From contig OZ022503.1 in assembly GCA_963989385.1 (NCBI GenBank), forward strand, positions 93,072,638 to 93,136,637: a stretch of 64,000 bases of DNA, written 5' to 3'. The notes under the pieces are model-generated. The model saw only the letters and a list, made by a program, of their open reading frames with translations, had not been told where the DNA came from and searched no databases. This document shows, piece by piece, positions 32,416 to 44,905 of the stretch. Source of the stretch: Ctena decussata (Eukaryota > Mollusca > Bivalvia > Lucinida > Lucinidae). The position numbers were made by a program, and so were the translations under genes. Numbering within the stretch: position 1 is the stretch's first letter; each line of letters opens with the position of its first letter.

Positions 32416-33014
32416 AGCAGATGATTTGTAACAAAGTTTTGAACCGTTTGGCGAAGGATTTAGAAGCAACATGCAAGTTTGATGATGCAAATTTCTGAAA
32501 ACTTAAACAGCGTTTACGGTAGTCTGGTGATCGTACGGGCAGTGGGTGTCAGATGCACACTGTATGATGGGCACAAACTATGAAAGGCGGAGCCATCCCT
32601 CTCCTTTCGCCGCCTTCGTCATTTTCTGATACGAAATTACATGCCTATTTGCTCAAATTTTGCTGCTGAGGTGAAAGAGTTTGTCAGGCCTGGCTAGACC
32701 AACGAAAATTCGAACCCGCATTATGCCGAGCCCCTCAAACCACTCGACGACGCGGTTCTCTGTGCGGTAAGCTACTCTGTCCGGTAATAGAAACTCATTA
32801 TAAAAATTTCATTATGTCGTACGTTTGGCAGTGATCATGGACATTTTATATACCTACACTATTTTTGTAACTTTTCTATCAGCCCACAGCATTTGCGCGC
32901 TTACACAAGTGACGTTACGGCTGACGCGCAACGTTATTTTGGTAAAATAAACATAAACAAGCGTAATTTGTCCGACGTCTCCGCGGCCTGAAATGACGTC
33001 TGGCACTGAAAGGG
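32416..33014. other. No gene seen
   Basis: Unique-looking sequence without a supported exon. Confidence 0.45.
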
Positions 33015-33145
33015 TTAAAGAGTCATATGATAAACGGAATCTTACACTAGTGGTCATCTAATATGAAATTTATTAAACTCGCCGAAGGCTCGTATCATAA
33101 ATTTCATATAAGATGACCACTCGTGTAAGATCCTCTATATGCTGC
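33015..33145. repeat. Inverted-repeat element with GTCATATGATAAA end, copy 2
   Basis: CTTACACTAGTGGTCATCTA pairs with TAAGATGACCACTCGTGTAA around an AAACTCGCCGAAGGCTCGTA centre. The other copy is at 14958-15062. Confidence 0.75.
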
Positions 33146-34313
33146 TACCCTGTTTACTTTCTCTTGCCAGCTTTTAAAAAAATATTCAGCTTATAATTTG
33201 ACTTTCAGAAATAATGTATAATGTTATTAAATTATTTACTAATATTTACCAAAATATAATTACATTCCCTTTGATTTTCCTTAGATGAACCTATATCGGA
33301 GAAAGAGTGTTCATACTTCCATGAACAACAGTCGGTCACGCGACGTCGTTGGTACGCTACGTCACATGTACAGCAGGGTGGTATCCAAGGCTTTTTCAGT
33401 GATTTTAAAAACAATGAGCATCCGCCGAAGGGATTATTTTTTGTCCAGATTATTTTTGTTTATTTTTCTTACTACTTCCGGCCCTTTCAACATGGTAATA
33501 TTGACATCAGCATAAACCGTTGACAGATTTAGAAAATGCGACTTGTACAGCAGCCCTTTCTCTCTAAAGGACACTGATTTTACGGCACTAGTAATAAGAA
33601 ATAAACACTTTTATATCAAATAAACACAGCGTCATTTTTTTCTTTTCCGCTTCCGGCAAAACATGGTTTCGTTAATTTTGGCATAAAAAAATGGTATAAA
33701 ATAAATATTGCTGAATTTTCACCAAACTATTCTCAAAATATCAGTCTACCTTATGGCTAAATGATTTTTTTAAAGTAGGTGTATAAGTGGTCGAAATTCT
33801 AAGTAAAAGTCCATTCATTTTGGACGCTGACTGAACGGTTGCGCTTGCGCAGTGAAGGCACTGTGCCACATGTTTCTGCCACATGCGGCGAAACGTCATG
33901 AAAATAAGACCCATGAACAGCAATTATTTCAGATTTAGCAAACTTAACGGTCGTATTGCTATGTACAGTCATGCTTTAATACCAGCCCTTAATCGAATAA
34001 TTCATGAAACAGACTATAGCATACAAAGTACGCTACGACACAACAGCTGATTGTGACGTGTAACTTTCTAAAATAGAATGTGTAAGTTTTCTTGTAGCTG
34101 TATACCATGCAGTTCGTTCTCCTTAAACACACAATTACACTTTGGAATTAATGGACGTATCAAACAACGCAAGGAGATATGATGCCCTTGTCAAATGTGC
34201 AGGCAAGTTTAAATTGAATTCATTTTAATTTGTAACCCTGGTCCTGTCAGAGCTGAGGCATAGCTCAAGGGGCTTGTATCACACTTTTTTTCAGGCTGCA
34301 GTCATAGACCTGT
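33146..34313. other. No gene seen; minisatellite remnant at the left
   Basis: 33160-33245 resembles the 24.8-29.2 kb minisatellite (TCTTGCCAGCTTTTA, AATAATGTATAATGTTA). The remainder has no supported gene. Confidence 0.5.
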
Positions 34314-35321
34314 GTACATGGCACAGACACTTGGGGTCAGTAGGTGCATTTGGTCGAAAATTGATCTCCTGCAGCTTTTTTCTCACTTATTTTTACAATT
34401 TAGTATACCTGAACACCTCCTTAACTGAGATAAATGGTTTGGTCATGTATAGAAAACGTTTGCAATTATCGATATTTGCTCCCTTGGCTTAAAAAAACAA
34501 AAGATAGTACACTCGCCGCTGATCAATTTTGACCCCTCTCTCGGTAAACAGTGCTGCGCCTTCCGAATTCAGCGGAATCATCTAAGATACTTACGTCCCT
34601 CAGTTCGCCAGACATTGGCCTTTACGTGGACACCGGCATCATTTCAAACTTCTCTCAAATTCTTGCTATTTCTCACCGAATGTGTAGAAAAATAAGGACA
34701 AAAATCTTGATTAGCAGCGCCGGGGACAATGGTTCCCTGCTCTAATATCTAGTAACAAATATTGATTGGACAACCTGGGACCAGTTTATGAACCGCAGTT
34801 GCGCATGACAGGAGACTGGTTCTCTTTCGAATTACTATATGAGAACTACCGAATGCCTACGGAATTTGAAATTCAGTCTACCTGTCGCGCGCACATGTGT
34901 AAACATTGTCCCCGGCGCTGCTATTCAAGATTTTTGTCCTTATTTTTCAACACATTCGGTGAGAAATAGCAAGAATTTGAGAGAAGTTTGAAATGATGCC
35001 GGTGTCCACGTAAAGGCCAATGTCTGGCGAACTGAGGGACGTAAGTATCTTAGATGATTCCGTTGAATTCGGAAGGCGCAGCACTGTTTACCGAGAGAGG
35101 GGTCAAAATTGATCGGCACGGAGTGTACTATCTTGTGTTTTTTTAAGCCAAGGGAGCAAATATCGATAATTGCAAACATTTTCTATACGTGACCAAACCA
35201 TTTATCTCAGTTCAGGTGTTGTTCAGGTATACTAAAATTAAAAAATAAGTGAGAAAAAAACTGCAGGAGATCAATTTTGGACCAAATGCACCTACTGACC
35301 CCAAGTATCTGTGGTACATGG
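34314..35321. mobile_element. 1 kb foldback element, ~418 bp arms
   Basis: 34314-34731 and 34904-35321 are inverted copies with few differences. The outer ends read ACTTGGGGTCAGTAGGTGCA, and the inner ends AGCGCCGGGGACAATG. The 172 bp spacer is unique. ORFs in the arms mirror each other and are not credible genes. Confidence 0.92.
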
Positions 35322-35369
35322 TAGATCTGAACGCAAATTCTCAAAATATGATGCGGTACTAGGTTTTGA

Positions 35370-36211
35370 CAGGGTTTTTTTTAAGCGCGGGTCCGTTGGC
35401 CCGGGCCCGTTGATTTTGGCCTCGGGCCAGTTAAATCCCACTGTAGCAGGTCCGTCAGGCCAGTTGAATTTCGGGGAGTCATTTCGGGACATTCAGTTTG
35501 TTTCAAACTTGAAGCGAAAACAATCTGAAAACCAGTCTACTTTCGTTTTGCTACGGATGATTTCATTGGACGATCAGAAACATTTAATCCAATGAAATTT
35601 CTCCTCGCATTGCAAATAGACAATATGGCCGACCGATGAAGTTTGGGGATGAATCGCAAAAGTCACATGTAAAAAAATGGACCCCAAAGGACTTCTGCGC
35701 TTATTTCAACCCCGCCATCTAAAAAACAAAAACAGCTGCTTAAGTCCGATGAAGAAAAAAAGCCACCCGAGACAAATACGAACAGTCTGGCCGCCATCGG
35801 TACTTTCAACCTGGGTGGCTGACTGAATTCAAGTGCCTGAAGTTGCTCGAGTTTGATGATGCCCTAGGAATAAAGTGTTCAATTTGTAAAACTAGGGACA
35901 CAGTTGGCTCTTATGTTACTGGATGCACCAATTACAAGAAAACCTCACTGCTATATCATGAGGTATCAGACTTGGCTTAATGGGTTAATTATCTTAAACA
36001 TTCGGATACTAAACAACTACAGATACGACTGTCTATTTGGTGATAAAGGATCATACATTTTAATGGTGCTTTATTTTATTGAATATAATTTGTCCTGTAT
36101 ATTCCGCATTGAAAAAATAGTCGGGCCAGTTGAAAATTTGGATGGCCAGTAGATTTTCCGGCCAGGTGGCCCTGCAGGCCAATGGCATTTTGGTCCCTAG
36201 GAAAACCCCTG
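35370..36211 (+). mobile_element. hAT-like element with remnant zinc-finger coding segment
   Basis: The left end CAGGGTTTTTTTTAAG and right end CTAGGAAAACCCCTG are imperfect inverted repeats of the hAT CAGGG type, flanked by TTTTGA on both sides (35364-35369 and 36212-36217; 6 of the expected 8 bases). CCAGTT/GGCCAG-rich subterminal sequence occurs at both ends. The interior carries a ZNF862-like fragment. Confidence 0.6.
35688..35980 (+). pseudogene. ZNF862/KIAA1586-like N-terminal zinc-finger segment, frameshifted
   Basis: Frame A (35688-35806) gives a Lys-rich linker with STPPSKKQKQLLKSDEEKKP and ends near LAAIGTF. Frame B (35804-35980) then gives FQPGWLTEFKCLKLLEFDD and KCSICKTRDTVGSYVTGCTN followed by YKKTSLLYHE and a stop. 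The C-x2-C ... G-C-T-N ... H pattern and leading F-Q-x-x-W-L are typical of the TTF-type zinc finger at the start of ZNF862/KIAA1586-like, hAT-derived proteins. The one-base shift at about 35804 and the early stop mean the copy is broken, and the dimerisation and catalytic regions are absent. Confidence 0.75.
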
Positions 36212-36326
36212 TTTTGATAGGCCAGGTATGTACTTTGTCATCAGCACCTGCCTAGAATCGCGAGGGCGTGAAGCAATATACAGTTTTTAAGTAGATTGTA
36301 CTTCAGTGTCTTTTACAATTAAACAG

Positions 36327-36400
36327 CCCAACAGGCACGCAACGTTGAAACAAAGTTGAATCAAATTTAATTCAACATTGTGTCAATGTTGTGTGCCCAG
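36327..36400. repeat. Short GGCACGCAACGTTGAA-type MITE
   Basis: CCCAACAGGCACGCAACGTT at the left and CAATGTTGTGTGCCCAG at the right. Same family as 12437-12905. Confidence 0.75.
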
Positions 36401-38293
36401 TCGAAAGCTATTTGCAAACTAGAGTAGGGCCCTAGGTCTGTACCAAAAAGTCCCATCATAAAAAATAAGGGCATCTTTTCTAACCAGTTGAAATACCCAC
36501 CATTAACTAGCCCTCAACCCTTTCAAACTGACACCTTAAGGAAGGGACCGACCATTTGATATTCTTGGGGTGGGGGTGAGGTGGGCTTGGGGGGGGGGGG
36601 GGGGGGGGGGACTTGGTATTCTTGATGGAGGCAGGATTTTTTTCACTGACCTCTAAAATCAATATTTGTTTACCTTAAGGGTGCTAATTTCTTTTTCTTA
36701 CAAACTAGCTTGAACATTTCTTTTGCTGTTGTTTTAATTTTATAAGCTGAACTATCAGATCTTAATTTATTTGACCTTTACATATGATAATGAATAGCCT
36801 TTTATTTTACCCACATCAGTAATTCTCACATAAAGAACAATTGGTTCTGTCTGTAACCAGACATAGGGCATGCCTGCTTTTGCAAACCAGAGTTTCTGGA
36901 AAATATGGTACTCTTAATCATGTTAATCCATGGTACATATAAAAGATCAAACTTAATACCAACTTTTATTGGCTATATACAAGCCCTACCAGTTAGGCAA
37001 ATCAAGGCTGAGGCCAAACAAAGGAAATAAGGGTACTCTTTTTCCATTCAAAATGCTGGATTTGCAGTTCTTCAAAAGACTCACTATATATATATAAGAT
37101 GTTAACTTCCATTCCATTTTGGACCAAATTTATAATACTAAAACACTATAAAATCAGTCCACAGAATTTCAAATTCATTTCAAGCCCTATTTGCCAAATT
37201 ACTTCTGTAAGGCATATATATGAAAAGGCTATCTATAATCCTCCCCCCCCCCCCCCCCAAAAATAATCCTTCCTGTATCATGAGCCCGATTTACCACACT
37301 AAACACAAGGAAAAGAACACCTAAATCTTAGATTACTTATCTTAACAAGTAAGTTCACCACCACATATACCCTGTGTAATGAAATTAGTACTAAACTACT
37401 TTCTAAAGTAACCCAACACTTTTTACCATGTGTAGCCTCAGCCCTTAGACACTCCAAACACTAATCATAATGATCCTGTCTCCTTTCCCTTTGTCCATTT
37501 GATGCATTTGCCCTGTGTATTAGAACAGGCAGTCCCTTCCTTAAAATTCTCTAACCAAATTATGACTTATATACCATATATGTGCTGGAACTTCAAAAGT
37601 TTAATGTGGTGGCCCAAAAGCTTAGCAGGCCTAACTTTCAGTGGCCCAAATTATCCACTAGCTAAAGTTTCCATTCATTTAGTATTGCCAGAAAGATAAA
37701 GATCATCTTTTGAAGATTTCTGGTGGCCCGAAACAAAAATTAGGAGCATTTGGCCACTGGGCTACTTGCCATGTCCAGCACTGTATATATATATATACAT
37801 ATACCATACCATATAACCTATGTGTTTGGACATTTATAATACAAATTCTCAAGGATCCCATTATGTAAACCATACTTGGACACTATTAAATTGACCTGCC
37901 TCAGACCATATTTTCCCAAAATATAGATAAACCCAAAACACATACATTTCTCTTGTAAATACTTAATAGCCTACTCTACCATCATCCTTAAGGCCTAAAA
38001 TAAATTATTTGTTTGCAATTTCCTAACCTACCCACATGTTTGCCCCTACCTGAATTTTATTATTTTATTTATTTATTTATATTTATTTATTTTTTTGTTT
38101 TGTTTTTCTATTATTAAACTCCTTTTTTTTTTTTGCTCGTTTTCTTCTTTTATTTATTTATTTTTTTTCCTGTTAGAGTTTGAGGGATTTTTTTTTCCTG
38201 TAGCGTAATAGAGTTTCTGTATTTCTTTCTTTTTTTTTTTTTTTGCTGTTACAGTTTGAGTCTGTAAAATCAAACTTAATAAATTGAAAGATA
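36401..38293. other. No gene seen; AT-rich with homopolymers
   Basis: Contains a G run (36591-36610), a C run (about 37242-37258), TA runs (about 37086-37096 and 37785-37800) and T-rich low complexity (38050-38245). Confidence 0.6.
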
Positions 38294-38400
38294 TGGAACC
38301 TTGTTCACGGCTGGAAATTCCCACCTCCAGTGGGTTTCGAATCCATGACTGCTAGATCAGCAGGCCAGTGCTAAACCTACTGAGCTACCGGGCCTCCTCA
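38294..38400 (-). mobile_element. tRNA-derived SINE, family 1, head
   Basis: On the minus strand GAGGCCCGGTAGCTCAGTAG, TTTAGCACTGGCCTGCTGAT, B-box GGATTCGAAACCC, then GGAGGTGGGAATTTCCAGCC. Closely matches the 30948-31145 copy. Confidence 0.82.
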
Positions 38401-39479
38401 CTTTAACATGACAGCTATTTAAATTACCCTGTCTGTATATACCAGTTCATCCAAATGGACTTAAACATTTGAACAACACCACAACCCAAGAAAGGGGCAT
38501 TCCCTCACACTTCACAACTTGACACGAAAACATCATCATTGAAATTTAAGCAAAATATAAATTTTGACACATTTAAAGGCATAAATGATTCTGCTTAAAT
38601 TTTTCTATATCCATGGGCATTTCTGCTGGAAGGTTTCAGTACCTCTCCAAACTTCAATACTTAGTTGGTTCAAGTAAGTTTACAGGGTCACTTTTGTTTT
38701 TAAAACCGAGGAAAAAATTGAAATATTGACAGATCTAAGTGCAGAAATCCAGCTTGAGATTCTGTATGGTAATTTCTCTTAGAAAGTTAACCATAATGTA
38801 CCTATCAATAAATAATAGCAAAATTCAATGCTTCTGTTTAAACTTCAAGATCTCAGCTAAGTCAGTTTAAATAAGCTGTCAGGATCACCTGTATGTGTAA
38901 AAATTGAGAAAAAAATGTATTGCATAATTTGTCTGTTAGAGTATTTCACTAAAGTTCACCACCTTTTGCAGTATTAAAGCAGAATATTGTGCTTCCATTT
39001 GAAGGTCATACTTTTGTTTGCATTTAAATAAGTGGTCAGAGTTACTCATAATGGCCAAACTAAGAAAATACCACATTTACTGTTAATATATGGACACATC
39101 AGTCATTTTCTACTATGGGCAGATTAGATGAAAATGAATATAAAAATATTTTATTCAATGTTAAATCCCCAAACCCACCACTTTTGACTATTTTAAAGTA
39201 TAAAATTTTCTGTGTTTAGGAAACAATGTCACAAATTCAGTGGGCACATGCACTATTCCTAAAATAGTGAACAACGTCACCCATCAGGGCAGGATTGTGT
39301 GTATGGGGGGGGGGGGGGATTATAAGAGTGGTATGGTGGACCCTCTTTACAATGATGGCAATTTTGTTCCCCAACATTTTGAAGTTCTACTGAATTTGCT
39401 GTAATAAAGAACTGATACATCATGTTATAATGAACAATAAAGCCAATCGATATCATTACTAATTGTTGTTGTAATGAAT
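38401..39479. other. No gene seen
   Basis: AT-rich. Short G run at 39305-39318. No supported exon. Confidence 0.5.
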
Positions 39480-40130
39480 GCACATGATAGCTTCAGATAA
39501 TAAGTAAGTAGGACCAGATGTTTGACTGCTACCTGAAAGTAAGTAAGTTAAAGCCACAATGACCTGTATTTCATTGTCCAATGATTTTGCCTTGTATCTT
39601 GAAGACTATTTGATGTATGAAGTCAACATGATTGCTTCGGATAATGACTCAGTATGACTTGATGTTTGATCTCAGACTTACAGTAGGCCACAGTGACCTT
39701 TTGTTCATAGTCCAATGATTTTTGCTTCATATTTCTATCACAATTTCAGGGATTTGCATTATACTTGGGTTCCTGGTTTGGGCTGGTACTGTGAGTGACC
39801 TCATACTTATTTTAGGTCAGTGTGACCTATATTTCATGGTCCACTGATTTTAGTCAGTATCTTTAACACTGTTTTATAGATTTGCATCATACTTGGGTTA
39901 ATGCATTGGGCTGACTCTAAGAGTGACCTCATACTAATTTAGATAAGTGTGAACTATACCTCAGTGATTGATTGACTTGGTATAATGGTACATTCAGATA
40001 TAGTGATTGGCTTCATGTCTTTTTTTGGTCACTGTGACCTATATTTCACTGATATTGTCTTATCTTTGGCAATATCTTAGAGGTTTGAACTGTTTCTTCT
40101 GACTCTTCAGTTGATCTCATTTCATTTGGC
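39480..40130. repeat. Diverged tandem repeat carrying GGTCANNNTGACC palindromes
   Basis: Roughly 110-130 bp units share TTTGATCTCA/GTGACCTCATACT, GTGACCTATATTTCAT and TCCAATGATTTT. AGGTCAGTGTGACCT (39814-39828) and GGTCACTGTGACC (40027-40039) match the oestrogen-response-element consensus exactly. Confidence 0.65.
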
Positions 40131-40429
40131 CGGTATTGTCCATATTAAACTAGCGCTTGTTAAAGTCAAGCTCCATAATACTTGTCATCATTTGTAATAT
40201 TGATATATCTATATGCATAAATCTTGTTGACAAGACATCGCATTACTGATTTCGAACTTACAGCAATTAACAGCAATTGATTTTGTGATTTGTACATCAA
40301 AATCATCATATGTCACATAGTCAAACTGACAAGTCCTGTTTCCTGGTTTATCAACGAAAGACATTTTTGGACATCCAAGTTTATGCTGAGACAAACTGAC
40401 AATTTGTAACATTGATATCTATTAATTTA

Positions 40430-42540
40430 AGTATGGGATGCTGTTTACTATTTAGAATAATAATATCACAAAATCGAATAAGTGATATCACAAACTATGT
40501 CTCTTCAAGTTTGTGATCAATCACTTCTTCTGTTTTCTGATATCACTTAAATTTGATATTGTGATTTCACTAAATCACACATATTTTGTGATATCACTAA
40601 TATTGGATTTTGTGATTTCACTGATATCAGTGATTGATATCACAAAATAGGGATAAGTCGAATTTGTGATATCACTATATGGAATTTGTGAAATCACTAT
40701 TTCGAATAATATTTTGTGAAATTACTTATTATTATGTGATATCACTAAATCAAATTAGTGCCATTTCAAAAATGAAATTTGTGATATCAAATGGATGAAA
40801 TGATATCAAAAACTGGATATGATTTTGTGATATCTCTTATTTTCCATATGGTGATATGACTTATTCAGTTTAGTGATATCACTAAATAGCTGTGATATAG
40901 AGATATCACAAAAGCCATATTGTGATATAACTCATTCGATTTTGTGATATCACTTTTTTGAATAAAAGATATCACTAAATAGCACAGATTTTTGTGATAT
41001 CACTTATTCGATATTGTGATAACACTATTTCTATTAGTGATATAACACAACCAAGTTTGTGATATCACTTTATTGATTTTGTGATATCACTATCTCGAAT
41101 ATGTGATATCACATTTTATTTTGTGAAATCACTTATTATAATGCTATATAACTTAACAGATCTAGTGATTTTACAAAACTGATTAAATGATATCTCCAAA
41201 TGGATTGAGTGAAATAAATAGAAATGAATAGATGATATAAACTGAAATTGGTGACATCACAAATCAATTTAGTGATATCATTTAAAAGATTTTATGATCT
41301 ATAAAAAGTGAATATGATTTTGTGATATCACAGATTGTATTTTATGATATCACTAATTCGATTAGTGATATAACTTATTTGATTTAGTGATATCACTTAG
41401 AGCTGGGCCGTGTAGTGCAGTCTGTAGCGTGTCTGACTCAACAACAAGAGGCCCTGGATTCAGTACTCGGTCCGGCACCATACTTTTGTTTCGCCTTCCG
41501 CTGAATCACATAGAGCAGTTGTCAGTTACTGGGGAACGTTTGTGCACTTAGTACTGGTTAACTGCTTTGCTTATCTTAGGCAATCTAAGCCTGACTAAGA
41601 ATATATAGTGTGATTAGGGTAACTGACCCTCACAACATGACCATAGCTGTTTACCGCAGACGTAAAAGCAACAAAACCACAAACGATATCACATATCCAA
41701 TTTTGTGATATCACTTATTCACATTTTATGATAGCTATAATCCATTTAACAACATCAATTTTGTGATATCACTCTTTTGAATATGTGATATCACTTATTA
41801 TTTTGGGATATCACTTATTATTATGATACCACTCAATCTATTTAGTGATATCAAAAAATCGATTTTTGATATCACAAAATTGATTAAGTGATATCACTAA
41901 AATTAAATCACTAAATCACAGCTATTTTGTGATATCACTTAATTAAAATAATCGAATTAGTAATATTACAAACTCGAATTATTGATATCACAAAATCATA
42001 TCCTTTTTTATGTATCAAAATCTATTCAGTGATATCATTAAATTGACTTTGTGTTGTAACAAATTTTATTTTGTGATTTCACTTATTCATTTCTAATAAG
42101 TGATACCACAAAATCGATTTTGACACATCACATAGTCGATTTAATAAAATCAAATAACAATAAGTGTTATTGCAAAATCGATTTTGTGATATCACTTAAT
42201 TGAATTAGTTATTTCACATAAAAATTAGTGATATCACAAAATAATAATGTTATTACGTATTTGAAATAATGATATCACATTTCGATCTCACAAAAAGGGG
42301 ATTTATATGAGGCACCGTTTTACTATAAAATCAGCATTTTTGATATTATTTATTCTATTTGATATCACAAATTTGATTTTGTGATATCACAAAATACATT
42401 TTTTGAAATCACAAAATAAGCTTCATTTTGTGATATCACAAAATAGATTTTGTGATATCACAAATACTATTTTGTAATATGAAAAAAATATATTTAGTGA
42501 TATCGCGAATTCTATTTTATGAGATCACAAAATCAATTTA
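40430..42540. repeat. AT-rich satellite built on the palindrome GTGATATCAC
   Basis: About 2.1 kb of diverged ~20-25 bp units of the form TTTTGTGATATCACTTA followed by TTCGA or AATCGA. The palindromic core is far better kept than the spacers between cores. The SINE at 41402-41690 interrupts it. Confidence 0.92.
41402..41690 (+). mobile_element. tRNA-derived SINE, family 2, diverged copy
   Basis: The diverged head GCTGGGCCGTGTAGTGCAGT is followed by the family body: CTTCCGCTGAATCA, GCAGTTGTCAGTTACTGG, GCACTTAGTACTGGTTAACT, CATGACCATAGCTGTTTACC. GATATCACTTA / GATATCACATA flanks may be its target duplication, drawn from the satellite. Confidence 0.88.
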
Positions 42541-42554
42541 TTTTATTTTTTTTA

Positions 42555-44500
42555 TTTATGTCTCCCCCCTTAAGGGTCGGGAGACATATTGTTTTTCCCC
42601 GGGTGTCTGTCCGTCTGTCCGTCTGTCTGTCTGTCCGTCTGTCCGTCTGTCACAAATCGTGTCCGTTCTATTATTTGAAAACCGCTCAAGCTATATTCGC
42701 GAAACTTCATATAAATATCAATCAACATGAGACGACGTGCAGAGTGCAAGAATGGTAACTCTGGCATTTATACTTTTTGAGTTATTTCCCTTGGAACTTA
42801 GTCCATCACAAAATCGTGTCTGTTCTATAACTTGAAAACCCCTCATGCTATATTCGCGAAACTTCATATAAATATCAATCAACATGAGACAACGTGCAGA
42901 GTGCAAGAATGGTAACTCTGGCATTTATACTTTTTGAGTTATTTCCCTTGGAACTTAGTCCATCACAAATCGTGTCCGTTCTATAACTTGAAAACCGCTC
43001 AAGCTATATTCGCGAAACTTCATATAAATATCAATCAACATGAGACGACGTGCAGAGTGCAAGAATGGCAACTCTGGCATTTATACTTTTTGAGTTATTT
43101 CCCTTGGAACTTAGTCCATCACAAAATCGTGTCCGTTCTATAACTTGAAAACTGCTCAAGCTATATTCGCGAAACTTCATATAAATATCAATCAACATGA
43201 GACGACGTGCAGAGTGCAAGAATGGTAACTCTGGCATTTATACTTTTTGAGTTATTTCCCTTGGAACTTAGTCCATCACAAAATTGTGTCCCCTCCGTAA
43301 CTTGAAAACTGCTCAAGCTTTATTCACGAAACTTCATACAAATATCAATCAACATCAGGCAATGTGCAGAGTGCTCTAATGGTAACTCTGGCATTTATAC
43401 TTTTTGAGTTATTTCCCTTGGAACTTTGTCCATCACAAAATTGCGTCTCAGTCGAGTCCGTCTATAACTTTAAAACCATTCAAGCTATATTCATGAAATT
43501 TCATACAAATTCAACATCAGACGACGTGCAGAATGCACTCTGGCGTTTATCCTTTTTGAGTTATTTCCCTTGGAACTTTTTCCATCACAAAATTGTGTCT
43601 CAGTCGAGTCCGTCTATAACTTTAAAACCATTCAAGCTATATTCATGAAAGTTCATACAAATATCAATCAACATCAGACGACGTGCAGAATGCAAGAACC
43701 ATAACTTTAGCATTTATACTATTTGAGTTATTTCCCTTAGAACTTTGTCAGTCACAAAATTGTGTCTCAGTCGTGTCTGCTCTATAACTTGAAAACCATT
43801 CAAGCTATATTCACGAAACTTCATACAAATATCAATCAACATTAGAAGAATTGCATAGTGCAAGAACCATTACTCTTGCCTTTATACTTCTTGAGTTATT
43901 TCCCTTGGACCTTTGTCAGTCACAAAATCGTGTCTCAATCGCTTTATTACTTGAAAACCGGACAAGCTATATTCACGAAACTTCATACAAATGTCAGTCA
44001 ACACTAGACAACTTGCAGAGCACAGCATTTATACTATTTGAGTTATTTCCCTTGGAACTTTGTCATTCACAAAATCGTGTCTCAATCATCTAAGCTCTAT
44101 AACTTGAAAACCGTTTAAGCTATATTCATCAAACTTCATACAAATATCAGTCAACATATAAATAGATGACGTGCAGAGCACTGTAACTCTTGCATTTATA
44201 TTTTTTGACAAAAACAAAATATGTATGAATATCAGTCAACATTACATGACATGCAGAGCATAACAACTATAACTCTTGCATTTATACTTTTTACTTATTA
44301 TGAATCCCTGCTTCAGGGTAGGGAAACATATTGTTTTTCCCTTGGCGTCTGTCTATTAGTCTATCACAAAATATCTTTACTGGATACGAGCTCATTGTTT
44401 GCATGAAAAATGACCAGTATTTGCATTAGAAATTGTATTTAAAGTTTCCGTTTGAAATTGTATTTAATGACTGATCCTTTTGACATCAGAAAGGGGGGAG
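42555..44500. repeat. Composite element: GGGAGACATATTG head, TCTG/TCCG repeat, ~157 bp tandem array
   Basis: The start, GGGAGACATATTGTTTTTCC (42580), leads into a (GTCTGTCC)n block (42605-42650). Then follow about eleven ~157 bp units (AACTTGAAAACCGCTCAAGC, CGAAACTTCATATAAATATC, GAGTTATTTCCCTTGGAAC). Spacings of 156-157 bp were read between the first five units. The first units are nearly identical and later ones drift. A second GGGAAACATATTGTTTTTCC head appears at 44319, and GGGGGGAGACATC at 44493. ORFs here follow the repeat. Confidence 0.9.
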
Positions 44501-44539
44501 ACATCTGTTTTTTCGTAGAAAAACAATTCTAGTTTGGTT

Positions 44540-44739
44540 NNNNNNNNNNNNNNNNNNNNNNNNNNNNNNNNNNNNNNNNNNNNNNNNNNNNNNNNNNNNN
44601 NNNNNNNNNNNNNNNNNNNNNNNNNNNNNNNNNNNNNNNNNNNNNNNNNNNNNNNNNNNNNNNNNNNNNNNNNNNNNNNNNNNNNNNNNNNNNNNNNNNN
44701 NNNNNNNNNNNNNNNNNNNNNNNNNNNNNNNNNNNNNNN
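44540..44739. other. Assembly gap, 200 N
   Basis: Exactly 200 N, a typical fixed-size placeholder. The true distance and relation of the two sides are unknown. Confidence 0.98.
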
Positions 44740-44741
44740 CG

Positions 44742-44866
44742 TGAATTGCATCCTTAACAGCCGCTTTTCAAGAAATATTTGGGAAAAAATGGACCTCTTC
44801 TATCGCCATCCAGTGCTTGTTATCTCCTTTGAAAGACTATTCTGTTGGGGCGTTAAACTGTGAAAT

Positions 44867-44905
<39 letters not shown>

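Noticed and set aside
34551..35179. ORFs of 64-79 codons in the 34-35 kb region
   Set aside because: They are mirror translations of the foldback arms.
42452..44406. Series of similar ~60-90 codon ORFs
   Set aside because: They track the ~157 bp tandem unit and are interrupted at the same places in each unit.
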